Virus record (IMG/VR): IMGVR_UViG_3300031862_000018 | Span: 1-35,464 of that record | Source of the DNA: a virus | Direction: 5' to 3' (one strand) | Length of the DNA: 35,464 nt | Part shown: positions 29,936-35,464 of the stretch, in pieces | Layout: each line of letters opens with the position of its first letter | Position numbering within the stretch: the first letter of the stretch is position 1 | Notes under the pieces: generated by a model | The model's database searches: none | What the model saw: only the letters and a program-made list of their open reading frames with translations | Told to the model about the DNA's origin: nothing | Made by a program: the position numbers and the translations under genes

Positions 29936-30165
29936 ATGAGATAAAAGAATTTATGAAGAGGAAAATGAGCGAGGTAAAAGAATTTACAATCAATTCTCCA
30001 ACTTGCCCGAAATGTGGACATGAAACAAGAAGACAGTATCATTGGCATGGTCAATATCGTGACAATTTAACTGTTTTAGAATTCTTAGATGAGGGAGAAT
30101 ATTTTATCGTGACTTGTCAGGATTGTCATTATCAATTTGCACAGAAAACAAAGGAGGAAAAATGA
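29932..30165 (+). CDS. Zinc-ribbon protein
   Basis: 77 aa from ATG 29932 (SD GAGGAAG; GTG 29920 is an alternative in frame). Helical basic N-terminus (~1-20), then CPKCG (~25-29) and CQDC (~62-65) with two Cys pairs ~33 residues apart, ending in KEEK. Likely zinc-binding accessory protein, perhaps nucleic-acid binding. Stop overlaps the next start. Confidence 0.6.
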   Translation: MNEIKEFMKRKMSEVKEFTINSPTCPKCGHETRRQYHWHGQYRDNLTVLEFLDEGEYFIVTCQDCHYQFAQKTKEEK

Positions 30166-30368
30166 TCTTAAGCAATAAACCACAAACCATTGATGAAAAC
30201 TCTTGGTATTATGAGGAGAAAAAGGGAATAGAAATCGTGCACGAGATTAAAAATAAAGACGGAAGCTATTTGCGGACAGATTTCATTCTAATTCCCTGGC
30301 GGAAACTTAAAGAATCGTTAAGAAGGAAAAGGGTTTATGATTTATCAATTTTAAAGGAGAAGAAATGA
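30162..30368 (+). CDS. Small hypothetical protein
   Basis: 68 aa from ATG 30162 with AAGGAGG; the frame is open further upstream but without an SD. Mixed beta and basic helix (DFILIPWRKLKESLRRKR). No domain recognised. Member of the small-gene array. Confidence 0.55.
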   Translation: MILSNKPQTIDENSWYYEEKKGIEIVHEIKNKDGSYLRTDFILIPWRKLKESLRRKRVYDLSILKEKK

Positions 30369-30541
30369 AACCCCGAATTGAAGCATATAAAATAGTGGAC
30401 AAATTTGGAGGGGAATTATACATCCCGTTTTCAATTAGATGGTCACCCTATGAAGATCTAGGTGGATCACATGGGATTGCTATAGGATTTTTGATTTGGA
30501 AAATCTGGATCATTTGGAATCCAAAAGAAAAGGAGGAGTGA
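30365..30541 (+). CDS. Small hypothetical protein with aromatic C-terminus (58 aa)
   Basis: ATG 30365 after AAGGAG; TGA 30539-30541 shares a base with the next ATG. Contains FGGELYIPFSIRWSPYEDLGG and a hydrophobic, Trp-rich IAIGFLIWKIWIIW (~38-51), possibly a membrane segment. Not in usual ORF lists because of length. Function unknown. Confidence 0.6.
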   Translation: MKPRIEAYKIVDKFGGELYIPFSIRWSPYEDLGGSHGIAIGFLIWKIWIIWNPKEKEE

Positions 30542-30804
30542 TGAATAATCCAACAGAAAAAGATATTGAGAAGCATTTTGGGTATCAAGCACAATATCAG
30601 AAAGTAAAGGGCGAACAGGGAATAATCAAGAATACTTGTAAAGAATGCGGCCAGGAATTTGAGGTTTTATTTTATGAGGGCGAAACAGAAGAGAAGGCTA
30701 AAAAAGATTACTGCCTTTTTTGTATATTTGGAATTAAAAGAATCAAGAATAAGAATTTAGAAACTAGCGATGAAAAAAAACAAAAGGTGAGCGCCGATGA
30801 GTGA
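30541..30804 (+). CDS. Zinc-binding small protein
   Basis: 87 aa from ATG 30541 with AAGGAGG; the open frame runs further upstream without SD. TCKECGQEF and a later CLFC place two Cys pairs ~26 residues apart (zinc ribbon). Lys/Glu-rich tail. Overlaps the next gene by 8 bases. Unknown role. Confidence 0.6.
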   Translation: MNNPTEKDIEKHFGYQAQYQKVKGEQGIIKNTCKECGQEFEVLFYEGETEEKAKKDYCLFCIFGIKRIKNKNLETSDEKKQKVSADE

Positions 30805-31072
30805 GCCAACTAAAGAGGAAATGTTACTGTTTTTGAATTCTGTAACAGCACGGTGGGGCGGGATGATCCCGTCTGAGATGAGACTATATGAGGCTATTCG
30901 CCGCCTAATCAAGCAGAGGCCGAAAAAGAACAGGGCTTTTGTGGAAAGATGGGTAGATGAACTAGCTATTCATTTTTTAGGTGGAAATGCAGACGAGTTG
31001 AGTAAAGAATTTTGCTTTGAACACCTCAAGGCCATGCTTCTTATGGCGGGCGTAGAGGTGAGCGATGAGTAA
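30797..31072 (+). CDS. Small helical hypothetical protein
   Basis: 91 aa, ATG 30797 (AGGTGAG upstream, overlapping the previous gene). Mostly helical, with RWVDELAIHFLGGNADELSKEF. Similar layout of start 'MSxPTKEEM' in this gene and 'MSKTKEEM' in the next suggests a shared N-terminal motif for the pair. Function unknown. Confidence 0.6.
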   Translation: MSEPTKEEMLLFLNSVTARWGGMIPSEMRLYEAIRRLIKQRPKKNRAFVERWVDELAIHFLGGNADELSKEFCFEHLKAMLLMAGVEVSDE

Positions 31073-31292
31073 AACAAAAGAGGAAATGCTAAATGAATAT
31101 CGCAGCATATTACTGGATTATGCTGTCTGGAAGCAGAATTATGAATCCTGGATAAAATTAGAATTTGCGGATTTTGCCTTTCGAGTTAGATGTGTTTTGG
31201 CAGCAGAGAGACTCAAGGAGAGAATAGGTAAGGTGGTGAGTCATATTCGGGAATTATATGGCTGGAGGAAAAGTGGCGAGGAGGAAAAATGA
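31065..31292 (+). CDS. Small helical hypothetical protein
   Basis: 75 aa, ATG 31065 overlapping the previous stop. Start MSKTKEEML resembles that of the upstream gene. Helical, with Tyr/Trp-rich N-terminal half and Arg-rich end. Last residues are the GEEEK of the next SD. Unknown role. Confidence 0.55.
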   Translation: MSKTKEEMLNEYRSILLDYAVWKQNYESWIKLEFADFAFRVRCVLAAERLKERIGKVVSHIRELYGWRKSGEEEK

Positions 31293-31495
31293 AAAAGCTC
31301 TTTAAATTTTTTCTCTACACAATTATCGCCATTCTCTGGTTCTATTTCCTTCTCTTTGTGTTTGCTTTTCTCAAGGATACCAGAAAGGATGGCTGGGTCG
31401 GCGATTCGGATTTGATAGTCGTCCAAGACATTCCAAGTCCACCAAGGTTGGCGGACAGGCCTAGAACAGGTATCAAAATACAGGAGGAAAAATGA
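31289..31495 (+). CDS. Small membrane protein
   Basis: 68 aa, ATG 31289 after GAGGAGG. N-terminal segment ~7-28 (FFLYTIIAILWFYFLLFVFA) is a strong TM helix; the C-terminal ~40 residues (RKDGWVGDSDLIVV...) are polar with Pro-rich end. Likely inner-membrane anchored with cytoplasmic or periplasmic tail. Precedes the 31492/lysozyme pair, so a lysis accessory role is possible. Confidence 0.6.
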   Translation: MKKLFKFFLYTIIAILWFYFLLFVFAFLKDTRKDGWVGDSDLIVVQDIPSPPRLADRPRTGIKIQEEK

Positions 31496-31767
31496 AACCA
31501 TTAAAATCTAAAAGATTAGAAGACGAGATCATCTTGAGCTTCTCGCAAATCACGGCGATCAAGTTGGCAACCCAGAGGATGTTTGATTCAATAAACAGAG
31601 CTCAGGCCGCCAAGGCCGAGCAGCAAAGCATTGTGGATGAAGTGGCGCTTGAAGCTGGCGTGGCCAGGGAAGAACTCTCACAATGGCAACTTAACCAGGA
31701 CGGGACGAAATTCATAAGAGTCAAGGAACCGGAAAGCCCGCTGACAAAAAAGGAAGAAAAAAAATGA
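31492..31767 (+). CDS. Small helical protein, paralogue of 17245-17484
   Basis: 91 aa, ATG 31492 after CAGGAGG. DEIILSFSQ-x2-AI-x-L then a VALEAGVAREELSQWQLNQDGTKF core matching the 17245 protein (A-x-EAG-x3-EEL-x2-WQLN-x-D-x-TKF). N-terminal basic leader of ~10 residues and Lys-rich tail. It overlaps the lysozyme start. Function unknown. Confidence 0.75.
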   Translation: MKPLKSKRLEDEIILSFSQITAIKLATQRMFDSINRAQAAKAEQQSIVDEVALEAGVAREELSQWQLNQDGTKFIRVKEPESPLTKKEEKK

Positions 31768-32201
31768 ATAATGAAGATGAAACAAAATTAAAAAATCTAA
31801 TCATTCGTCATGAAGGATTCAGAACCCATATATATCTTGATTCTGTCGGCAAGCTGACAATAGGCGTCGGCCATAACTTGACTGACCTCGGCCTCACCTC
31901 GTCTCAAGTAAATCTGATATTTGAAGATGATCTCCAAAGGGCGATTGATGATGTGGAATCAATATTCCCAGGGTTTAAGGAATTTTCTGAAGCCAGACGT
32001 GCGGCCCTAATAGATATGATTTTCAACCTGGGAAAAACCAGATTTCTGGAGTTTAAAAAAATGATTGAGGCCATAAAAAACGAGGACTGGAGAAAAGCTT
32101 CTAACGAGATGCTGGATAGCGCCTGGGCAACGCAGGTTCCATTAAGAGTGGCTGAACTTGCAAGGATGGTGAAATTCGGCACCTGGGATAACGAAAAATA
32201 A
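31764..32201 (+). CDS. T4-type lysozyme (GH24 endolysin)
   Basis: 145 aa, ATG 31764 overlapping the previous stop. Catalytic triad by spacing as in T4 lysozyme: E17 (RHEG), D26 (YLDSVG), T32 (KLTIGVGHN), i.e. 9 and 6 residues apart. Full GH24 length, with no N-terminal signal and no C-terminal binding domain. It cuts peptidoglycan and needs a holin to reach it, consistent with the 32533 gene. A 13-base repeat GCTGAACTTGCAA near its 3' end recurs at the next gene's start. Confidence 0.92.
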   Translation: MNNEDETKLKNLIIRHEGFRTHIYLDSVGKLTIGVGHNLTDLGLTSSQVNLIFEDDLQRAIDDVESIFPGFKEFSEARRAALIDMIFNLGKTRFLEFKKMIEAIKNEDWRKASNEMLDSAWATQVPLRVAELARMVKFGTWDNEK

Positions 32202-32213
32202 GCTGAACTTGCA

Positions 32214-32516
32214 ATGAATAAAAACAGAAGAAGAGGAAAAGATTTAGAAAGATTTTTAGCAAAAGATTTAAATGGCAGACGAATTGGGATTCTAGGACAT
32301 GAAGATATAATCACCGAACGATTTTCAATCGAAGCCAAAGAAAGAAAAGAGCATCCAACTTTTTTAAAAAAAGCAATAGCGCAAGCAATTCGAAATAGCC
32401 GAGAAGAAAAAATCCCGGTTTTTATTCTGCATAGACTATATGATGAACATGAAAATGACCTGGTTATTATGCAGTATGCGGATTGGAAAAAATTATTTGC
32501 GAATAAAAAATCTTAG
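32214..32516 (+). CDS. Hjc-like PD-(D/E)XK nuclease / Holliday-junction resolvase candidate
   Basis: 100 aa, ATG 32214 with poor SD. GKDLERFLAKDL with E12, a later D31 (HEDII), and E40-A-K42 (SIEAKERK) give the E-D-ExK order of archaeal-type resolvases and phage PDDEXK endonucleases. ~100 aa is the size of that family. It probably trims or resolves phage DNA before packaging. Located between lysozyme and holin candidate, an unusual neighbour for lysis genes. Confidence 0.7.
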   Translation: MNKNRRRGKDLERFLAKDLNGRRIGILGHEDIITERFSIEAKERKEHPTFLKKAIAQAIRNSREEKIPVFILHRLYDEHENDLVIMQYADWKKLFANKKS

Positions 32517-32532
32517 AAAGGAGGTGAAATAA

Positions 32533-32793
32533 ATGCAAATACAACCTGAAATCATAACTGCGATTTTAGCTCTTTTCGGAATCGGTGTGATCGGGATTAT
32601 TCAGACTCTCAAACGGCTTCTCAAACTCGATGGCACAGGTGCTATCGTTTTGACGTTTATCGTTTCCTTTGTCGCTACAGCAGTCTACCTTATTCAAGCA
32701 CATACTTTTTCCTTGCTGGCGCTTCTCATTTACGGTCTTTTAGTTTTCGGCGAAGCATCGGGCCTCTACCACGTTTTCAAAAAGAGCGAGTAA
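32533..32793 (+). CDS. Holin candidate, three transmembrane segments
   Basis: 86 aa, ATG 32533 after AAGGAGGTG. TM helices at ~8-24, ~35-54 and ~58-74, short loops (LKRLLKLDGTG and QAHTF), charged C-terminus (KKSE). Size, three TMs and the nearby lysozyme fit a class I holin that forms the membrane lesion. No direct sequence motif for holins exists, so the call is by topology and position. Confidence 0.65.
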   Translation: MQIQPEIITAILALFGIGVIGIIQTLKRLLKLDGTGAIVLTFIVSFVATAVYLIQAHTFSLLALLIYGLLVFGEASGLYHVFKKSE

Positions 32794-32862
32794 AAATTTT
32801 CTTTTAGGGAGGAGAGGGTGGGAAATTTTAGGAGAAAATTATGTCTTTAAGGGAGAATTAAA

Positions 32863-32964
32863 ATGAAACCTTGGATAGTTTTTCTTCTTATGTTTGGCTC
32901 TTTTTGGCTTGGCTTTTTTACCGCATGTCTTTTGTCGGTAGCTGACAGGGAGAATAGACCATGA
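32863..32964 (+). CDS. Short membrane/lipoprotein-like peptide (33 aa)
   Basis: ATG 32863, GGGAG 8 bases ahead, TGA overlapping the next ATG. Hydrophobic core VFLLMFGSFWLGFFTACLL at ~6-24 and charged end ADRENRP. FTAC is a weak lipobox, so it might be a lipoprotein or single-pass peptide. Near the lysis genes. Confidence 0.5.
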   Translation: MKPWIVFLLMFGSFWLGFFTACLLSVADRENRP

Positions 32965-33293
32965 GCGATTATATAGCAAGTCCGACGCCATATTCACATC
33001 GAGTACGTGGAAAATCTAACTGGGAAGATCGTCATCAAAAAGAAGATTATTCTGTTGAAGGTCAAGTTTTTCTCGAGCGTGGCGACCTGGTTCAGATAAT
33101 GAAATTTCTATCTAAATTCAATCTTCCATCATGGCGCTTGATTTATTATGGTCTCATGGAAAAATGTAAAAGCTGTGAGAAAAATAGAATTTGTCCTCAA
33201 CCCGCAAAACCAGGTTATGAACACTGGTGCGAAAAATCGCCAGACTGGGAAGCTCAGATAAGGATGTTAGAGACATGCCTGAAGAAAACATAA
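32961..33293 (+). CDS. Cys-containing hypothetical protein
   Basis: 110 aa, ATG 32961 overlapping the previous stop by ATGA. N-terminal half polar (SHRVRGKSNWEDRHQ), then CKSC-x6-C (~68-77), and C-terminal W-C/C residues; perhaps a small zinc site. No family recognised. It is in one transcription unit with the holin-side genes. Confidence 0.55.
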   Translation: MSDYIASPTPYSHRVRGKSNWEDRHQKEDYSVEGQVFLERGDLVQIMKFLSKFNLPSWRLIYYGLMEKCKSCEKNRICPQPAKPGYEHWCEKSPDWEAQIRMLETCLKKT

Positions 33294-33559
33294 AGAAAAA
33301 ATTAAATCGTGCAATTATGATGGCAGTTCATATTTTGGATAATCCCCCCGGAATCGCCGAGATAACATTTTTGAAAAACTCTCCCTTTCACATTGAGGTA
33401 AGCAGAGAAAAAGAAATTCGAAAGATAAGAATTACCTTGGATGAAATTACTGAAGAAGATGAACGGCTTGTTAGAGATTTTAGGCTTCCAACTTCAAATT
33501 GCACGAAAGAGATATGGTGTAGAAAAGAAAAAAATGGTTTTATTTGTCATGTCGTCTAA
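33275..33559 (+). CDS. Small hypothetical protein
   Basis: 94 aa from ATG 33275; a GTG at 33227 would add 16 residues and overlap the previous gene more. Basic helical start (IKKKLNRAIMMAVHIL) then beta strands (EITFLKNSPFHIEV, RKIRITLDEI). C-terminal Cys residues in IWCRKE and FICHVV. Last gene before the repeat-bearing gap. Function unknown. Confidence 0.5.
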   Translation: MPEENIKKKLNRAIMMAVHILDNPPGIAEITFLKNSPFHIEVSREKEIRKIRITLDEITEEDERLVRDFRLPTSNCTKEIWCRKEKNGFICHVV

Positions 33560-33722
33560 TTTCATAAATTAAAAGTTTTGTCAAGAGTAAATACCCCCAT
33601 ATTTATGAGAAATTCCCCCATTTAAAATCCCGCCTTATTTCTGCCTTATAAATCAAACGTCCTAAAATCCCACATTTCCGGGAATGGCAAAATTCCTGTA
33701 TTAAAATTATCCACGGACAGAA
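33560..33722. promoter_or_regulatory. Repeat-bearing intergenic region upstream of the packaging genes
   Basis: 163 bases without a gene. CCCCCAT at 33594 and 33615 (21 apart), AAAATCCC at 33624 and 33664, GCCTTAT at 33632 and 33643 (11 apart), near-palindrome CATTTCCGGGAATG (33673-33686), and TTATCCACG (33707-33715), 8 of 9 to a DnaA box. A weak promoter (TTGTCA at 33578, poor -10) may start the late transcript. Candidate late control region, origin or packaging site; which cannot be decided by eye. Confidence 0.5.
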
Positions 33723-33938
33723 ATGAGCTATCGGCCCGCAAAAATCTTTAAGAAAAACAAAAGAGGCGAGATCTGTTTAACGCCAGAATATTATGCCTAT
33801 CTCAGAAATCTTGTTTCGGTGGATTATGAAGAAAAGAAAAGATGGCAAAATCTGGGCGTAAATTTAACAGTCCCTCGTCAGGGCCGGATTGAATGTCTTG
33901 GTGAAACCTATAATTTCATTCTAACGGGCCTAACATGA
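33723..33938 (+). CDS. Small hypothetical protein
   Basis: 71 aa, ATG 33723, no clear SD. Basic N-terminus (MSYRPAKIFKKNKRGE) and beta segments (RRQGRIECLGETYNFIL). It starts the gene run leading across the circular junction to the terminase. Unknown role; possible DNA contact by the basic start. Confidence 0.5.
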   Translation: MSYRPAKIFKKNKRGEICLTPEYYAYLRNLVSVDYEEKKRWQNLGVNLTVPRQGRIECLGETYNFILTGLT

Positions 33939-34117
33939 TTGATTTTAATTTAATTCTTCAGACTTTTTTAGAGGCTTTTAAAGTCCTGAAAAAAGACAAA
34001 ATATCGGAGCTTGAAAAGCTCTGGAAGGAAAAATATGAACAGGAATTACTTGCAGCATTGGAAAGTGGCGATAGCCTTACTCTTAATCGCCTTCTTTCTG
34101 AGCTGCGGAATCTTTAG
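33935..34117 (+). CDS. Small helical protein overlapping the lipoprotein gene
   Basis: 60 aa, ATGA overlap with the previous stop. Helical, with a LEAFKVLKKDKISELEKLWKEKYEQELL stretch suited to a coiled coil (shown in parts: AFKVLKKDKISELEKLW). No TM. The last 83 bases overlap the lipoprotein gene in another frame, an arrangement reminiscent of spanin pairs, but the lack of a TM argues against an i-spanin. Confidence 0.5.
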   Translation: MIDFNLILQTFLEAFKVLKKDKISELEKLWKEKYEQELLAALESGDSLTLNRLLSELRNL

Positions 34118-34286
34118 GCCGAAACCAAAAGAAGTTTTTGTTCCGATTGAAATGTTAGTAGTGGGTCGTCTTCCGAACGGAAATTGGGAAGTTCGAGAAG
34201 GCCTTGTTTATTCTTATGCGAAAGCGCTTAAACAAATAAAATATCTCGAGCTTCGGCTTGAGGAATGTGAGAGGAAAAAAGATTAA
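34035..34286 (+). CDS. Small lipoprotein, possible o-spanin
   Basis: 83 aa from ATG 34035 (AAGGA upstream); a TTG 24 bases earlier is also in frame. Basic start, hydrophobic ~11-22 (VAIALLLIAFFL) and Cys after Ser (LSCG, ~23-26) give a lipoprotein signal, then a polar Pro-rich linker (RPKPKEV) and a C-terminal helix. Lipoprotein plus overlap with an upstream short gene recalls o-spanin genes; partner i-spanin not recognised. Overlaps the phosphoesterase start by one base. Confidence 0.55.
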   Translation: MNRNYLQHWKVAIALLLIAFFLSCGIFRPKPKEVFVPIEMLVVGRLPNGNWEVREGLVYSYAKALKQIKYLELRLEECERKKD

Positions 34287-35338
34287 TGATGAAATGGGAT
34301 AAGGCAAAGATTGATACTTTGCGTCAACTCGCAGAATCGGGTATGTCTTATCAGAATGTTGCCAAAAAAATGGGACTACGATTTAAGCAGGTAGAGTCTG
34401 CGGCTATACGTTATAAAATTAGAAAATCAACCTGGAGCTGGAATGAAGAACGCAGAAAAGATATTTTGGAACTGCGAATTCGGGGCAAAACTTATGTCGA
34501 AATATCAAGAGAATTATCCCAAAAGTATAATCGGAAAATCAGTGCCGAAGCGATAAGAAAAATTGCCCTATCATATGGAATTTCAGACCAATTGCTTAAT
34601 AATCCAGATGACATTAAGTTATACGATTCGCCTGTATTGCCAATGGACGATTATATGATTTCTTGCGATTATCATTCGCCTTATTATAGCGAGCTTTGGA
34701 CAAATCGCTATCTGGCCATGGCGCAAAAATACGGGGTCAAAAAGCAAGTAATTGTAGGTGACCTTTTTGACATGGATTTTGCCAAAAGGCATCCAATTAC
34801 AGATGGTGAGGAGAAATCTTCTATTGAAGAGGAAGAAAAGCAGGGTGACCCACTGATCCAGGCTCTTTCCTGGTTTGATGAGACCTGGCTGGTATGTGGA
34901 AATCATGAAACGAGAATAAGTCGAATTACAGAAGCAAGAGTTCAATTCAGTCAACTTGTTAGCTATTTCTGCAAAGATTTGATTCAAAAGAAATTTAATT
35001 TTACGGTTTTTGATAAAGTTCAAATTGGAGAGAAATTTCTTCTTGTCCACCCCAAAAGTTATAGCCAGATCTCTGGAGCTACCGCTGTTCGCCTGGCCGA
35101 AAAATACAACAAACACATCTTTGCTGCACATGGCCATTTCTGTGCTTTTCGCTGGGACAGGTCGGGAAAATATATGGCAATGGATATTGGCGGGATATTT
35201 GACCAAAGAAAGATCGCTTATGCAAACCTATCGACGACAACTCATCCAAACTGGAATCCGGGCTTTTCAATGATTTACCAGGGATTTCCTTATCTTTTTC
35301 ACGAAGGAACTGATTTTTCATTCTGGCTTGAAAGGTAA
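34286..35338 (+). CDS. HTH-metallophosphoesterase (calcineurin-like) beside packaging genes
   Basis: 350 aa. N-terminal ~1-100 holds two helix-turn-helix-like repeats (DTLRQLAESGMSYQNVAKKMG and IRGKTYVEISRELSQKY, shown in parts). The C-terminal ~120-350 is a metallophosphoesterase: D128-x-H130 (SCDYHS), GD159-x2-D162 (VGDLFD), GNHE (N206-H207), LVHPKS, and GH-x-H-like AAHGHF. It hydrolyses phosphoester bonds with two metals; HTH targeting implies a DNA-linked role. Its end recurs at 1-185 with one substitution in protein. Followed directly by the XhlA-like and terminase genes. Confidence 0.8.
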   Translation: MMKWDKAKIDTLRQLAESGMSYQNVAKKMGLRFKQVESAAIRYKIRKSTWSWNEERRKDILELRIRGKTYVEISRELSQKYNRKISAEAIRKIALSYGISDQLLNNPDDIKLYDSPVLPMDDYMISCDYHSPYYSELWTNRYLAMAQKYGVKKQVIVGDLFDMDFAKRHPITDGEEKSSIEEEEKQGDPLIQALSWFDETWLVCGNHETRISRITEARVQFSQLVSYFCKDLIQKKFNFTVFDKVQIGEKFLLVHPKSYSQISGATAVRLAEKYNKHIFAAHGHFCAFRWDRSGKYMAMDIGGIFDQRKIAYANLSTTTHPNWNPGFSMIYQGFPYLFHEGTDFSFWLER

Positions 35339-35464
35339 ACTATCATGAGGGTTCTTAGAAGCTCAATAAAAATGAGAAACGACAGGATCGTGGTAGTTGA
35401 ACAGGCAATCGTAAAACTTGAAGCATTGACAAATGAGAAGATTGGAAACATAAACAAAGAAATG
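35154..35464. repeat. Right copy of the imperfect terminal direct repeat
   Basis: Matches 1-311 with 8 substitutions; see the left copy. The window ends inside the XhlA-like gene. Confidence 0.95.
35345..35464 (+). CDS. 5' fragment of XhlA-like gene (second copy of 192-488)
   Basis: The frame starting ATG 35345 gives the first 40 residues of the protein at 192-488 and is cut by the window edge at an internal Met. The two protein copies are identical over this stretch; the two base differences in the coding part (227 and 239 in the left copy) are silent. The two substitutions just upstream (190-191) fall between genes. Confidence 0.9.
   Translation, partial: MRVLRSSIKMRNDRIVVVEQAIVKLEALTNEKIGNINKEM

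Larger units (their letters stand above)
28701..31494 (+). repeat. Dispersed RBS/start junction repeat AGGAGGAAAAATG (six copies)
   Basis: The 13-mer, usually with a G or A ahead, occurs at gene junctions ending at ATG 28712, 29669, 29822, 30162, 31289 and 31492. Most copies also supply the stop of the upstream gene, which is why many of these proteins end in Glu-Glu-Glu-Lys or a variant. The repeat is short for recombination by homology alone, but identical beyond SD need. Confidence 0.7.

Noticed and set aside
28701-31494. CRISPR array
   Set aside because: The short repeats are RBS junctions at irregular intervals with genes between them, not regular repeat-spacer units.
33707-33715. DnaA box as proof of an origin
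   Set aside because: Single 8-of-9 match with no AT-rich unwinding pattern next to it; kept only as part of the repeat cluster.
34619-35206. 195-aa minus-strand ORF inside the phosphoesterase gene
   Set aside because: Antisense shadow of a gene with clear catalytic motifs; lacks a start context.

Overview
This window looks like an essentially complete genome of a temperate, long-tailed (siphovirus-type) phage of about 35.15 kb. Evidence: a canonical HK97-type order (small and large terminase, portal, protease, capsid, connectors, tail tube, frameshifted tail chaperones, tape measure, tail tip), a tyrosine integrase beside an attP-like tRNA fragment, a repressor, recombination and replication genes, a T4-type lysozyme and a holin candidate. 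The first 311 bases recur at the end (35154-35464) with 8 substitutions and no indels, so the map is circular or circularly permuted and the window slightly overshoots one unit. The host is a bacterium with strong GGAGG-type ribosome binding sites. The attP core is the 3' half of a tRNA-Arg with anticodon UCG, the best handle for finding the host. I cannot name the species.

Layout. 1-960: end of an HTH-metallophosphoesterase gene, XhlA-like protein, small ORF, small terminase candidate. 964-9909: head and connector genes, including a portal fused to a MuF-like domain. 9962-10653: tail assembly chaperones, with a -1 slippery heptamer immediately before the stop of the first frame. 10655-19615: tape measure, tail tip, fibre-like proteins and a clan GH-A-like glycosidase. 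19616-19937: attP region. 19938-21596 (minus strand): lysogeny cassette of integrase, a 50-aa ORF, a two-TM membrane protein and an XRE repressor. 21723-23898 (plus): early promoter overlapped by a perfect 18-bp palindrome, then an HNH-HTH protein, an AlpA-like HTH protein, a CII-like HTH protein and small genes. 24113-26950: recombination module (unrecognised GC-rich gene that may be an annealing protein, Cas4-like Fe-S nuclease, coiled-coil protein). 27501-29533: replication initiator-like protein with an embedded PD-(D/E)XK domain, and a DNA methyltransferase. 29439-31767: dense small-gene array joined by near-identical RBS/start junctions. 31764-34286: lysozyme, Hjc-like nuclease, holin candidate, small genes, repeat-bearing intergenic region, lipoprotein. 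34286-35338: the HTH-metallophosphoesterase, leading back to the packaging genes.

How it works together. The repressor probably silences the rightward early promoter through the palindrome. On induction the HTH/Xis-like products and the recombination-replication block are expressed, then lysis and packaging/structural genes are read in the same direction across the circular junction. No helicase, primase, SSB or polymerase gene was recognised, so replication probably relies on host machinery recruited by the 27692-28702 protein. Functions without visible motifs are marked as inferred. GC values are hand counts on a few lines, not whole-window computations.
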